Assembly (NCBI GenBank): GCA_039819285.1
Contig: JBCBSH010000115.1
Span: 1-14,277, forward strand
Length of the DNA: 14,277 nt
Direction: 5' to 3'
Origin: JANQGH01 sp039819285
Lineage (GTDB): Bacteria > Pseudomonadota > Alphaproteobacteria > DSM-16000 > Inquilinaceae
Below the pieces are notes generated by a model. That model had not been told where the DNA came from, ran no database searches, and saw nothing but the letters and a program-made list of their open reading frames with translations. Made by a program: the position numbers and the translations under genes. The first letter of the stretch is position 1. Each line of letters begins with the position of its first letter. Positions 7,208 through 14,277 of this stretch are shown here, in pieces.

Positions 7208-8980
7208 CTATACCAGAACCATGCCCTCTTCGGAAGCGGGCTGCTCGGCCTGGTCTTCCGGGCCCAGCAACATGTCATAGTGCGCGTGACCACCCGGGAT
7301 CATCGGGAAGCAGTTCTCGCGCTGGTCGACACACATGTCGACGACGACCGGCCGCTTAATGGCGATCATCTCGGCGATGACGTCGTCAACCTCCTCGACC
7401 TTGGTGGCGCGCAAGCCGACGCAGCCGAACGCCTCGGCCAACTTGACGAAGTCCGGCAAGGCCTCGGAATAGCTGTGGGAATAGCGCTCGCCATGCAGCA
7501 ACTCCTGCCACTGGCGCACCATGCCCATCCACTGATTGTTGATCAGGAACAGCTTCACCGGCAGTTCGTACTGCTTGATCGTCGACAGTTCCTGGATGTT
7601 CATCATCGCCGACGCCTCGCCGGCAACGTCGACCACCAGCGCGTCGGGATGGGCAATCTGCACCCCCATGGCCGCCGGCAGGCCGTAACCCATGGTGCCG
7701 AGGCCGCCAGAGGTCATCCAACGGTTCGGCTTCTCGAACGGGATCAGTTGCGCCGCCCACATCTGGTGCTGGCCTACCTCGGTCGTGATGTAGACGTCGT
7801 CGCGGTCCTTGGTCGCCTCGACCAGCCGCTTGATGGCGTATTGCGGCTTGATGATCGAGCCGGGTTCGGTCGGCTGGTTAAAGCGCAGACTGTCGCGCGC
7901 GCGCCACTGATCGATCTGCTGCCACCATTTGCTCAGCGCCTGTGCCTTGGGCTCGTAGCCGCGATCCTTCCAGACCTTGATCATGGCCTGCATCGTGGCC
8001 AACGCGTCGCCGACGATGGGGATGTCCACGGCCACGTTCTTGTTGATCGAGCTGGGGTCGATGTCGACATGGATCTTTTTCGAACCCGGCGAGAACTCGG
8101 CCAGCAGGCCGGTCACGCGATCATCGAACCGGGCGCCGATATTGATCATCACGTCGCAATGATACATCGCCAGATTGGCCTCGTAGGTTCCGTGCATGCC
8201 CAGCATGCCCAGGAACCTCTTGTCCGAGGCCGGAATTGCGCCCAGGCCCATCAGCGTGTTGGTGATGGGATAGCCCGTGAGCTGGACGAACTCGGCCAGG
8301 ACCTTCGATGCCTCTGGTCCCGCGTTGATCACGCCGCCGCCGGTATAGAAGATCGGCCGTTCCGCCTCGGCCATGGCCTCCACGGCCCGTTCGACCTGGG
8401 CCATATCGGGCTGAAGCTGCGGCCGGTAGGTGCGGTGCTCCACCGCCTCCGGCGGCGTGTACGGTCCCGTGGCGAACTGGACATCCTTGGGCAGGTCCAG
8501 CACCACGGGCCCCGGGCGGCCGGACTTGGCGACCAGAAAGGCTTCATGGACTGTGCGTGCCAGCTTGTCGATATCCTTGGCCAGATAGTTGTGCTTGGTG
8601 CACGGCCGGGTAATCCCGGTCGTGTCGCACTCCTGAAACGCGTCATTGCCGATCAGATGGGTCGGCACCTGGCCGGTCAGACACAGGATCGGGATCGAAT
8701 CCATCAAGGCATCGGTCAAGCCGGTGACCGCGTTGGTTGCCCCCGGCCCCGAGGTGACCAGCACGACACCAACCTTGCCGGTCGACCGCGCATAGCCCTC
8801 CGCCGCGTGAACGGCGCCCTGCTCGTGCCGGACGAGAATGTGGCGGATGTGGTTCTGCTGGAAAAGCGCGTCGTAAAGCGGCAGGACAGCGCCGCCGGGA
8901 TAGCCGAAAATGACGTCCACGCCCTGGTCGGTCAGGGCTTTCAACACGATTTCGGCACCAGTCAGCATCTTCTCGGACAT
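7208..8980 (-). CDS. ilvB: Acetolactate synthase large (catalytic) subunit, biosynthetic
   Basis: A thiamine-diphosphate and FAD enzyme that joins two pyruvates, or pyruvate and 2-oxobutyrate, in the first common step of branched-chain amino acid synthesis. With the ATG at 8980 it has 590 residues. The N-terminal domain shows IFGYPGGAVLPLYDAL at 24-39 and the catalytic glutamate E53 in RHEQGAVHAAEG. The middle FAD domain runs from about 195 to 345. The C-terminal domain carries QHQMWAAQ at 404-411 and the ThDP/metal motif at 452-482 (VAGEASAMMNIQEL through LINNQ), with Glu in place of the usual Asp of GDGS or GDAS. MVRQWQELLHGERYS is typical. The other possible starts, at 8992 and 9052, have no better ribosome sites. 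The gene symbol ilvI is also used for this type. ilvH and ilvC follow as partners. Confidence 0.95.
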   Translation of the reverse strand: MSEKMLTGAEIVLKALTDQGVDVIFGYPGGAVLPLYDALFQQNHIRHILVRHEQGAVHAAEGYARSTGKVGVVLVTSGPGATNAVTGLTDALMDSIPILCLTGQVPTHLIGNDAFQECDTTGITRPCTKHNYLAKDIDKLARTVHEAFLVAKSGRPGPVVLDLPKDVQFATGPYTPPEAVEHRTYRPQLQPDMAQVERAVEAMAEAERPIFYTGGGVINAGPEASKVLAEFVQLTGYPITNTLMGLGAIPASDKRFLGMLGMHGTYEANLAMYHCDVMINIGARFDDRVTGLLAEFSPGSKKIHVDIDPSSINKNVAVDIPIVGDALATMQAMIKVWKDRGYEPKAQALSKWWQQIDQWRARDSLRFNQPTEPGSIIKPQYAIKRLVEATKDRDDVYITTEVGQHQMWAAQLIPFEKPNRWMTSGGLGTMGYGLPAAMGVQIAHPDALVVDVAGEASAMMNIQELSTIKQYELPVKLFLINNQWMGMVRQWQELLHGERYSHSYSEALPDFVKLAEAFGCVGLRATKVEEVDDVIAEMIAIKRPVVVDMCVDQRENCFPMIPGGHAHYDMLLGPEDQAEQPASEEGMVLV

Positions 8981-9004
8981 GGGGTCTTTCATCCGCCTTT
9001 TGTG

Positions 9005-9027
9005 CCGTACAGCGGGAAGCTGTATGG
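9005..9027 (-). promoter_or_regulatory. Hairpin in the ilvB leader
   Basis: TACAGC (9008-9013) and GCTGTA (9019-9024) flank a five-base loop, and the stem continues past one mismatch by CC/GG (9005-9006 with 9026-9027). It lies 24-46 bases upstream of the ilvB start, close enough to affect translation initiation. No T-tract follows it. Confidence 0.4.
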
Positions 9028-9046
9028 CTTTACTAACATCTTGTTT

Positions 9047-9052
9047 TGTCAA
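9047..9052 (-). promoter_or_regulatory. Possible -35 element of an ilvB promoter
   Basis: A consensus TTGACA on the minus strand, about 65 bp before the ilvB start. At 17-18 bp spacing the -10 region reads AGCCAT or GCCATA, a poor match, so the promoter call is tentative. The spacer between miaA and ilvB (141 bp) is long enough to hold one. Confidence 0.25.
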
Positions 9053-9075
9053 TCATTTTCGCACCGAAGCTGGTT

Positions 9076-9098
9076 TTGCCGCAGTGCGGGAGCGGCAA
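9076..9098 (-). promoter_or_regulatory. Stem-loop downstream of miaA and upstream of ilvB
   Basis: TTGCCGC (9076-9082) and GCGGCAA (9092-9098) form a perfect 7-bp stem around a nine-base loop, 24 bp beyond the miaA stop. On the transcribed strand it is followed by AAACC rather than T residues, so a terminator role is doubtful; a 3'-end or leader structure is possible. Confidence 0.4.
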
Positions 9099-9121
9099 GC
9101 TAGACGGGATGCTGAACGAGG

Positions 9122-10093
9122 TCAACGGGATTTTCGAATTTTCTGCAAGATTTCTGTCGTCAAACTTTCCGAATATTGCGCGCCATAAACATGGCTGGCA
9201 TGCACCGACGGGGCCAGCCGCTCCGGCAAAACTTGATTGCGAAACCAGGTGAACTGCCGCTTGGCGAGGTTCCGCGTCGCCTGCTGGGCCTTCGCAATCG
9301 CCGTCGACAGGTCGATCATGCCGCCCAAATGGGCCAGCAGTTCCGGCACGCCCACGGCTTTCATCGCCGGTAAGTCCGAGCTGAGGTCACGTGCCGCTAG
9401 GGCGGCAGCCTCATCCAACCCGCCCTGCTCAATCATCGTCAGGAAGCGGGCATCGCACATCGCGTACAGCGGCTCACGCGGCGGCATGAGGATGTGTAGA
9501 TCGAACCGCATGTCGGGTGGCGGGCCGACAATCTCGTCCGCCTGCCAGTCGGCCAGCGACCGGTTGGTCGCCGCCATGACCTCCCAGGCGCGGATCAAGC
9601 GCTGGGTGTCGCCTGGCTCCAAGCGCCGCGCCATGGCCGGGTCCCAGCGCGAGAGCTGCTCGTGAAAGGCCGGACCGCCAAGCTGTTCGTGCAGATCGCG
9701 GGTTGCCTGGCGTACATGTGCGGGAATGGCCGGGATCTGGTTCAGGCCCTCAGTCAGCGCCTTCAGGTAAAGGCCGGTGCCGCCGACCAGGATCGGTTGC
9801 CGCCCATGTGATTGAGCCAGCGCAATCTCCGCCAGCGCCATGTCGACCCAGGCGGCCGCCGAGCAGGGCTGCTCGGCCGGCAGCACGCCGTACAGGCTGT
9901 GAGGCGCAGCCGCTTCGTCTTCCGCCGTCGGCCGGGCGGTAAGGATCCGCAGATCGGCATAGACCTGCATGCTGTCCGCGTTGATCACCACGCCGTCAAG
10001 CTCGCGGGCCAAGGTCAGGGCCACACCTGACTTGCCGGAAGCGGTCGGACCGGCAATGACGATAACAGGAGGCGTGTTCTTCTCAGTGGGCAT
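9122..10093 (-). CDS. miaA: tRNA dimethylallyltransferase
   Basis: It transfers a dimethylallyl group to N6 of A37 in tRNAs reading codons that begin with U, which improves decoding. From the ATG at 10093 the protein has 323 residues, normal for MiaA. The P-loop GPTASGKSG is at about 15-23, INADSMQVY follows near 38-46, then the signature LVGGTGLYLKAL near 102-113 and QRLIRAWEV in the tRNA-binding insert region. The late motif AVGVPELLAHL and the family-typical TRNLAKRQFTWFRN are near the C-terminus. The frame runs on upstream to 10447, but that would overlap divergent serB and add non-MiaA sequence. No clear ribosome site is visible, so the start rests on homology. It is divergent from serB by 107 bp, with ilvB 141 bp downstream. 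Confidence 0.95.
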   Translation of the reverse strand: MPTEKNTPPVIVIAGPTASGKSGVALTLARELDGVVINADSMQVYADLRILTARPTAEDEAAAPHSLYGVLPAEQPCSAAAWVDMALAEIALAQSHGRQPILVGGTGLYLKALTEGLNQIPAIPAHVRQATRDLHEQLGGPAFHEQLSRWDPAMARRLEPGDTQRLIRAWEVMAATNRSLADWQADEIVGPPPDMRFDLHILMPPREPLYAMCDARFLTMIEQGGLDEAAALAARDLSSDLPAMKAVGVPELLAHLGGMIDLSTAIAKAQQATRNLAKRQFTWFRNQVLPERLAPSVHASHVYGAQYSESLTTEILQKIRKSR

Positions 10094-10200
10094 GTGAGGC
10101 AAACTGGAACAAAGGCGCCCGCTGGACAAGCGGCCGCACCGTCCGGCATAAACCGGCGCCGTCCCCAACCTCATGATCCGACCCCACGATCCGAAGCAGC

Positions 10201-11112
10201 ATGGCCGAAGACATCGGAATTCTGGTCCTGACACTGGTGAGCGCCGATTCCAAAGCGCTCGACGACGATGTTCTGGCTGAAATCGCCGACCACCTGTCCG
10301 GCGCCGAACCCCCGGATTGGCTGGCGGCGCAACGCGCCTGCGACATTCGGTTCGTTGGGCCTTTGGCAGATGACGCTCAGCGAAATCTGCAAGCGGCCCT
10401 GCGGGAGGTGCTGTCCGGACGCCCGATTGACGTGGCCGTTCAACCACCGGAGGGCAGGCGCAAGCGGCTGCTGATCGCCGATATGGACTCGACCATCGTG
10501 GTCGGCGAAACCTTGGACGATCTTGCCGCCCATGCCGGCCTAAAACCGAAGATCGCCGAAATCACGGCCCGGGCCATGCGTGGCGAGTTGGAGTTTAAGG
10601 GCGCCCTGCGCGAACGGGTCGCCCTGCTTGCGGGCCTGCGGGAAACGGCACTGTCGGAAACCTACGAACGGCTGGAAGTGATGCCGGGCGCCGCAACCCT
10701 GGTCGCGACGATGAAGAGTAAGGGCGCCTACGCCGCGCTCGTCTCCGGTGGTTTCAACCACTTCACGTCGCGTGTCAGGGAAAGCCTGGGCTTTGACGAG
10801 GACAGCGCCAACGATCTGGAAATCGCGGACGGCCGGCTAACGGGCAAGGTCGTCGAACCGATTCGCGATCGCGACGCAAAACGTGCGACGCTGATGACAC
10901 TATGCCAGCGGTTGGACATCCCGCAGGGCGCCGCGCTTGCCGTTGGTGACGGCGCCAATGATCTGGATATGATCGCTGCGGCCGGCATGGGCGTGGCGTT
11001 CAAGGCCAAACCGGCGGTGCGTGCCGCAGCCCGCTTTGCCGTCGACCATGGCGACCTGACCACCCTGCTCTACTATCAGGGCTACAGGTTGGACGAGTTC
11101 AGCCCGACCTGA
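10201..11112 (+). CDS. serB: Phosphoserine phosphatase
   Basis: A HAD-superfamily phosphatase that hydrolyses phosphoserine to serine, the last step of the phosphorylated serine pathway in the cytosol. The protein has 303 residues. The first 85 or so form a variable N-terminal domain, as in other proteobacterial SerB. Motif I is DMDST at 94-98, with D94 as the phosphorylated nucleophile. The cap region includes RAMRGELEFKGALRERVALL at 124-143, motif II is SGGF at 182-185, and motif IV is GDGANDLDM at 249-257. The start has only a weak GAAGCAG ribosome site. It is divergent from miaA and ends at a terminator shared with degP. The miaA-serB-degP-hfl arrangement recurs in alphaproteobacteria as far as I recall. 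Confidence 0.96.
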   Translation: MAEDIGILVLTLVSADSKALDDDVLAEIADHLSGAEPPDWLAAQRACDIRFVGPLADDAQRNLQAALREVLSGRPIDVAVQPPEGRRKRLLIADMDSTIVVGETLDDLAAHAGLKPKIAEITARAMRGELEFKGALRERVALLAGLRETALSETYERLEVMPGAATLVATMKSKGAYAALVSGGFNHFTSRVRESLGFDEDSANDLEIADGRLTGKVVEPIRDRDAKRATLMTLCQRLDIPQGAALAVGDGANDLDMIAAAGMGVAFKAKPAVRAAARFAVDHGDLTTLLYYQGYRLDEFSPT

Positions 11113-11125
11113 ACGCGGTCGTGAA

Positions 11126-11156
11126 AAAGGGCGCCCCCGTAGAAGGGACGCCCTTT
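11126..11156. terminator. Bidirectional intrinsic terminator between serB and degP
   Basis: AAAGGGCG (11126-11133) and CGCCCTTT (11149-11156) form an 8-bp stem, extended inside by CCC/GGG pairing with one bulged A. Read on the minus strand the stem ends in TTTTT (11124-11128), a classic rho-independent terminator for degP. Read on the plus strand it ends in TTT and a later CTTT, adequate for serB. Confidence 0.85.
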
Positions 11157-11184
11157 CCAACTGCTTTGTCGAGGAACTGGTCGA

Positions 11185-12711
11185 TCAGCTCTCCGAGACG
11201 TTCAGCGCCACAAAGCGCAACTCGCCGTCGCGGTCGATCAACAACAGGACCGAACGCCGGCCGGCATCGCGTGCCGCCTCAACGCGCTCGGCCACCTCCT
11301 CCGGCGACGTCACCGCCTCCTGACCGACCTCGACGATCACCTCGCCGGGCTGCAGGCCTTCGCTGGCAGCCTGAGACTCCGGATCGACCGACAGGATCAC
11401 GACCCCCTCTGCGCCCGCACCAAGATTGAACTCGCTACGTAGCTGGTCGGTGACAGGCGACACCGTGAGGCCCAAATCCGATAGCTCCTCCTCGATGCCC
11501 AGCGCCTCGTCGGACGGTAGAGCGGCCAGCAGGCCTTGCTCTTCCGCGACCTCAAGCTCGCCCAACTCGACCTGAACCGTGACCATCTCACCGCCGCGGA
11601 AGACATCGACATCGACCGTCGAGCCCACCTCGGTGTCGGCGACGATGCGCGGCAGGCCCCGCATATCCTCGACATCACGATCGTCGAACTCGACGATCAC
11701 GTCGCCGGGCACGATGCCGGCGGCCTCAGCCGGCCCGCCCGGCGTCACGCTGGCCACCAGGGCGCCGCGCGCGTCGGCCAGCCCCAGGCTTTCGGCGATA
11801 TCGTCAGTGACGGTCTGGATACGCACACCCAGCCAACCGCGCCGCGTGCGACCGAACTCGATGATCTGGCCGATCACGCCTTGGGCCAGATTGGCCGGAA
11901 TGGCAAAACCGATGCCGACAGAGGCACCCGTCGGCGAGTAGATCGCGGAGTTGATGCCGACGACCTGACCGTCCAGGTCAAACAGCGGACCGCCGGAATT
12001 GCCGCGATTGATCGCCGCATCCGTCTGGATGAAATTGTCGTACCGACCGGAATTGATGTCCCGGCCCCTTGCCGAAACGATGCCGGCGGAAACCGATCCA
12101 CCCAGTCCGAACGGGTTGCCGATGGCCATCACCCAATCGCCGACCCTGAGCGCGTCGCTGTCGCCGAACGGCACGGCCGGAAGCGGTTCGTCCGCTTCGA
12201 CACGCAGGACCGCGAGATCGGTCTCGGCATCCGCGCCGATCAGTTCCGCCTCGTACGTGTCCTCGTTCTGCATGATGACCGTAATCTCGTCGGCACCCGC
12301 AATCACATGGTTGTTGGTGATGATGATGCCCGTCTCATCGATGATGAAGCCCGAGCCAAGTGCACTGGCCTGGCGCGGCGGCAGGTCGCCATCCTCGCCC
12401 CGACGGTTCTGAAAGTCCTCGAAGAAGTCTTCAAAGGGCGACCCCGGCGGAAATTGCGGGATGGCCGGGCCTTGCAGATCTGATCCTTCGATCAGCTGCG
12501 TGGTCGAGATGTTGACGACCGATGGCAGCAATCTTTCCGCCAAATCGGCGAAGCTATCGGGCCGCTCTTGGGCTTTGGTTGCCTGCGCGGCCAAAAGGAT
12601 GACGGCCATGGCAAGCGTCGCCATCATCCAGACCAGTGGTTTCACGCACATCGCCGGAATAGCGGAGGCATCCGCATGGGCACGCGCGCACGAGTTTGTA
12701 AATCTGCGCAT
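11185..12711 (-). CDS. degP: DegP/HtrA-type (Do) periplasmic serine protease
   Basis: An envelope protease and chaperone that degrades misfolded periplasmic proteins. With the ATG at 12711 it has 508 residues. A hydrophobic export signal spans about 25-45 (PLVWMMATLAMAVILLAA), with likely cleavage near TKA-QER. The trypsin-like domain has the full catalytic triad: H135 in TNNHVI, D165 in TDLAVLRV and S239 in GNSGGPLF. Two PDZ domains follow at about 291-384 (RRGWLGVRIQ) and 410-505 (GLTVSPVTDQL). An acidic, Phe-rich segment (SPFEDFFEDF, 91-100) and the following QNRRGEDG stretch form the LA-loop region. GAGGAGGAG 12 bases upstream supports this start, although the frame is open to 12837. It is last in the hflK-hflC-DUF2065-degP cluster, but a 208-bp gap suggests its own promoter. 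Confidence 0.95.
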   Translation of the reverse strand: MRRFTNSCARAHADASAIPAMCVKPLVWMMATLAMAVILLAAQATKAQERPDSFADLAERLLPSVVNISTTQLIEGSDLQGPAIPQFPPGSPFEDFFEDFQNRRGEDGDLPPRQASALGSGFIIDETGIIITNNHVIAGADEITVIMQNEDTYEAELIGADAETDLAVLRVEADEPLPAVPFGDSDALRVGDWVMAIGNPFGLGGSVSAGIVSARGRDINSGRYDNFIQTDAAINRGNSGGPLFDLDGQVVGINSAIYSPTGASVGIGFAIPANLAQGVIGQIIEFGRTRRGWLGVRIQTVTDDIAESLGLADARGALVASVTPGGPAEAAGIVPGDVIVEFDDRDVEDMRGLPRIVADTEVGSTVDVDVFRGGEMVTVQVELGELEVAEEQGLLAALPSDEALGIEEELSDLGLTVSPVTDQLRSEFNLGAGAEGVVILSVDPESQAASEGLQPGEVIVEVGQEAVTSPEEVAERVEAARDAGRRSVLLLIDRDGELRFVALNVSES

Positions 12712-12723
12712 GGACTTGTGTTT

Positions 12724-12732
12724 CTCCTCCTC
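12724..12732 (-). promoter_or_regulatory. Ribosome binding site supporting the degP start
   Basis: GAGGAGGAG on the minus strand is a strong Shine-Dalgarno match, 12 bases before the ATG at 12711. The spacing is longer than ideal, but no other start codon lies closer, and translation from here places the signal peptide near the N-terminus. Confidence 0.55.
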
Positions 12733-12846
12733 ATCCTCGACCGGCGCATATGACCGGGAGGCCATGATCTCGGGGTCCAACCCCTTCCATGATTGAAAGC
12801 TATGCGCCAGCCCGGCAATCGCCAGCGCTGCCGTCAAAGGATCTTC

Positions 12847-12862
12847 GCACCAAATATGGTGC
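12847..12862. promoter_or_regulatory. Inverted repeat upstream of degP
   Basis: GCACCA (12847-12852), a four-base AATA spacer, and TGGTGC (12857-12862). This compact 16-bp repeat lies about 136 bp before the degP start, in the 208-bp spacer between DUF2065 and degP. It could be a regulator-binding site or a short hairpin. I could not identify a clear promoter around it. Confidence 0.4.
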
Positions 12863-12919
12863 CTTTAGGGCGCAACTATCGGTCACAATAAGATGATCAT
12901 GTCGCGAAGGCCGGCACTA

Positions 12920-13105
12920 TCATCCGCGAATCAACCAGACCAGCAACAGCCCCAAGGCGGCGACAATCAGGCCGGTTGTTCGAAGCACATTATCGGGCAG
13001 CGCCAGCACGCTGGCAACTGCCCGCTTCATGGGTCCCGGAAACGCAGCGTAAATCACGCCCTCGATAACGAGAACAAGTGCCAGGGCCGTCCAGAGATCC
13101 GACAC
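12920..13105 (-). CDS. Small inner-membrane protein, DUF2065 family (YjeT-like)
   Basis: A 61-residue protein with two predicted transmembrane helices, at about 4-21 (LWTALALVLVIEGVIYAA) and 43-59 (TTGLIVAALGLLLVWLI). They are joined by a loop with the family motif LPDNVLRTTG. Length and the ALALVLVIEG and LPDN-LR features match DUF2065, whose E. coli member YjeT is also encoded beside hflC. The start is a GTG with no clear ribosome site, 28 bp after the hflC stop, so translation may be coupled. Its function is not established; the conserved position suggests a role with HflK/HflC, which is inference. Confidence 0.88.
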   Translation of the reverse strand: MSDLWTALALVLVIEGVIYAAFPGPMKRAVASVLALPDNVLRTTGLIVAALGLLLVWLIRG

Positions 13106-13133
13106 GGGGGCGAGGGTCGGCGCTCTGGCCCGG

Positions 13134-14102
13134 CTACTGCGTCACCACCGGTTCGGTGTCATCAGGGTCGTTCTGCGCTGTGTCGTCCTCCGTCGGTTCT
13201 GCATGCGGCTGTTCAGCCGGCCCATCGCTCAGCGCCGAAAGGCCGCCGGTGGCATCCCGGAAGAACCGGAAGAAGTCCCCCGTCGGCGAGACCACCATGG
13301 TCGTACCCTGGTCCGCGATGGACGTGCGATAGGCCTCAAGGCTGCGATAGAAGCTGTAGAATTCCGGGTCCTGCCCGAAGGCATCGCCGCGAATGGTAAT
13401 GGCCTCGCCGTCGCCCTCACCGCGCAGGATCTGCGAATCGCGCTCGGCGTTGGCCAGAATAACGGTGCGGTCACGATCGGCGCGGGAGCGAATCAGCTGC
13501 GCCTGCTCCTCACCTTGGGCACGGAACTCTGCCGCCTCACGCTCACGTTCCGACCGCATTCGGTCATAGACGGATTGAACGGTCCCTTCCGGTACGTCCG
13601 CGCGCCCGATACGCACATCGATAATCTCGATACCGAAGCGGGCGGTCTGCAAGGCGACCTCTGACAGGATATCGTCCATGATGTCGGCCCGCGCCTCGGA
13701 CAGAACCTGGGTCTGGGTGGTGTTGCCCAAGACCCGGCGCAGCGCGGCATTCGTGATCGTCGAAATCCGTGCCGCCGCCGTTTGCTCGTCCCTGACCGCC
13801 TGGAAGAACAGCAGCGGGTTTATGATGCGGTAGCGCACGAAGGCGTCGACATCCAGTCGGCGCTGATCGGACAGCAAGACCTGCTCGACGGGCGGGTCGA
13901 CCGGCAGAATGCGCTTTTCATAGACCTGAATATTCTGGATGAACGGGATCAGGAACTCCAGCCCCGGTTCACGAACCTCGTCCACCGGTTCGCCGAACTG
14001 CAACACGATGACCTGTTCGGTCTCTCGAACGATGAAGATTGCCTGGGAGGCAATGATCGCGGCGACCAGGACAACGATGCCGATGATAAGCTTCTTGCTC
14101 AT
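13134..14102 (-). CDS. hflC: HflC, SPFH-family modulator of the FtsH protease
   Basis: An inner-membrane protein of 322 residues that assembles with HflK into a large cage around FtsH and regulates its proteolysis. A single N-terminal transmembrane helix (about 5-25, LIIGIVVLVAAIIASQAIFI) is followed by the SPFH/band 7 domain (RETEQVIVLQFGEPV, EPGLEFLIPFIQ). A long charged helical region follows at about 180-215 (YDRMRSEREREAAEFRAQGE), then RGDAFGQDPEFYSFYRSLEAY, a hallmark of HflC. After about residue 290 the tail is acidic and of low complexity. The start ATG overlaps the hflK stop in an ATGA, indicating translational coupling. DUF2065 follows after 28 bp. Confidence 0.96.
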   Translation of the reverse strand: MSKKLIIGIVVLVAAIIASQAIFIVRETEQVIVLQFGEPVDEVREPGLEFLIPFIQNIQVYEKRILPVDPPVEQVLLSDQRRLDVDAFVRYRIINPLLFFQAVRDEQTAAARISTITNAALRRVLGNTTQTQVLSEARADIMDDILSEVALQTARFGIEIIDVRIGRADVPEGTVQSVYDRMRSEREREAAEFRAQGEEQAQLIRSRADRDRTVILANAERDSQILRGEGDGEAITIRGDAFGQDPEFYSFYRSLEAYRTSIADQGTTMVVSPTGDFFRFFRDATGGLSALSDGPAEQPHAEPTEDDTAQNDPDDTEPVVTQ

Positions 14103-14277
14103 TGTGATTGCCCCCGGATGGCGGTTGTCTGCCGCAATTCGTTCAAGGGCAGATAGGGCACGACACCGCTGCCGCCCGCCGCCTCGTCATTCTCGATAAT
14201 CACCATGTTGGCGCCACCGAACACTTCCTCGATGGTTTCGAGATAAAGCCGCTCGACCGTCACCTCAGGCGAAAGAC
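14099..14277 (-). CDS. hflK: HflK C-terminus (partial, N-terminus beyond the right edge)
   Basis: The last 58 residues of the HflK partner of HflC. The visible sequence VTVERLYLETIEEVFGGANM is the conserved end of the HflK SPFH region, where TRERLYLET-like segments are usual. It is followed by IIENDEAAGGSGVVPYLPLNEL and ends IRGQSQ. The TGA stop overlaps the hflC ATG by the ATGA arrangement. The transmembrane helix and most of the band 7 domain lie outside the window. Identity is well supported by the neighbour as well as the sequence. Confidence 0.9.
   Translation of the reverse strand, partial: LSPEVTVERLYLETIEEVFGGANMVIIENDEAAGGSGVVPYLPLNELRQTTAIRGQSQ

Noticed and set aside
8981..9052. 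ilvB starting at TTG 9052 or ATG 8992
   Set aside because: Family members begin close to the MSEKMLTGAE region. The TTG is more likely part of a -35-like TTGACA. The ATG at 8992 cannot be excluded, but its AGGCGG lies too close to the codon.
7280..9103. A 607-codon open frame on the plus strand
   Set aside because: It lies opposite ilvB, whose protein is clearly real. The translation is rich in Arg, His, Asp and Gly with no recognisable fold, as expected for an antisense shadow in GC-rich DNA.
10094..10447. Upstream extension of miaA by 118 codons
   Set aside because: It would overlap the start of divergent serB, and the added residues do not resemble MiaA. The ATG at 10093 begins just before the P-loop, as in known family members.
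11536..12483. A 315-codon open frame on the plus strand
   Set aside because: It is antisense to the protease domain of degP, with shadow-like composition.
1..14277. Defence system, CRISPR array, transposon, prophage or tRNA
   Set aside because: I read the intergenic regions on both strands and saw no spaced repeats, transposase or integrase frames, terminal repeats or cloverleaf-like sequence. Gene content is metabolic and envelope housekeeping.

Overview
The window is GC-rich chromosomal DNA. Gene order and protein sequences suggest an alphaproteobacterium, probably Rhodospirillales-like. The clues are hflK-hflC-DUF2065-degP facing serB, miaA divergent from serB, and an ilvB-ilvH-ilvC cluster downstream of miaA. 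This assignment is inference from synteny and protein style, since no 16S or other marker is present. I see no mobile element, CRISPR array, tRNA or rRNA.

Region 1 (1-3276, minus strand) is a carbohydrate-uptake operon. It runs from a LacI-family regulator through a periplasmic solute-binding protein to a MalF/UgpA-type permease that is cut by the left edge. Upstream of the regulator is a good sigma70-like promoter, followed directly by a perfect 18-bp palindrome with the central CG typical of LacI-family operators. The operon therefore probably represses itself until a sugar ligand appears. A 10-bp GC hairpin separates the binding-protein gene from the permease gene.

Region 2 (3491-5474, plus strand) holds a glutathione S-transferase-like protein and a type II NADH dehydrogenase, 49 bp apart and perhaps co-transcribed.

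Region 3 (5515-8980, minus strand) encodes the first two shared steps of branched-chain amino acid synthesis: ilvB and ilvH (acetolactate synthase large and small subunits) and ilvC (ketol-acid reductoisomerase). The ilvB leader and the ilvB-ilvH spacer contain stem-loops. ndh and ilvC converge, and both stop codons lie inside one composite inverted repeat.

Region 4 (9122-11112) has miaA (tRNA A37 prenylation, minus) divergent from serB (last step of serine synthesis, plus).

Region 5 (11126-14277, minus strand) is a membrane and envelope quality-control cluster: hflK (partial), hflC, a small DUF2065 membrane protein and a DegP/HtrA periplasmic protease. It ends at a strong bidirectional terminator shared with serB. 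HflK/HflC form the SPFH complex that modulates the FtsH protease.

Most of the window is core metabolism. I found no convincing new multi-gene system. The observations most worth checking are regulatory: the LacI operator and promoter, the intercistronic hairpins, the ilvB leader, and an inverted repeat upstream of degP.
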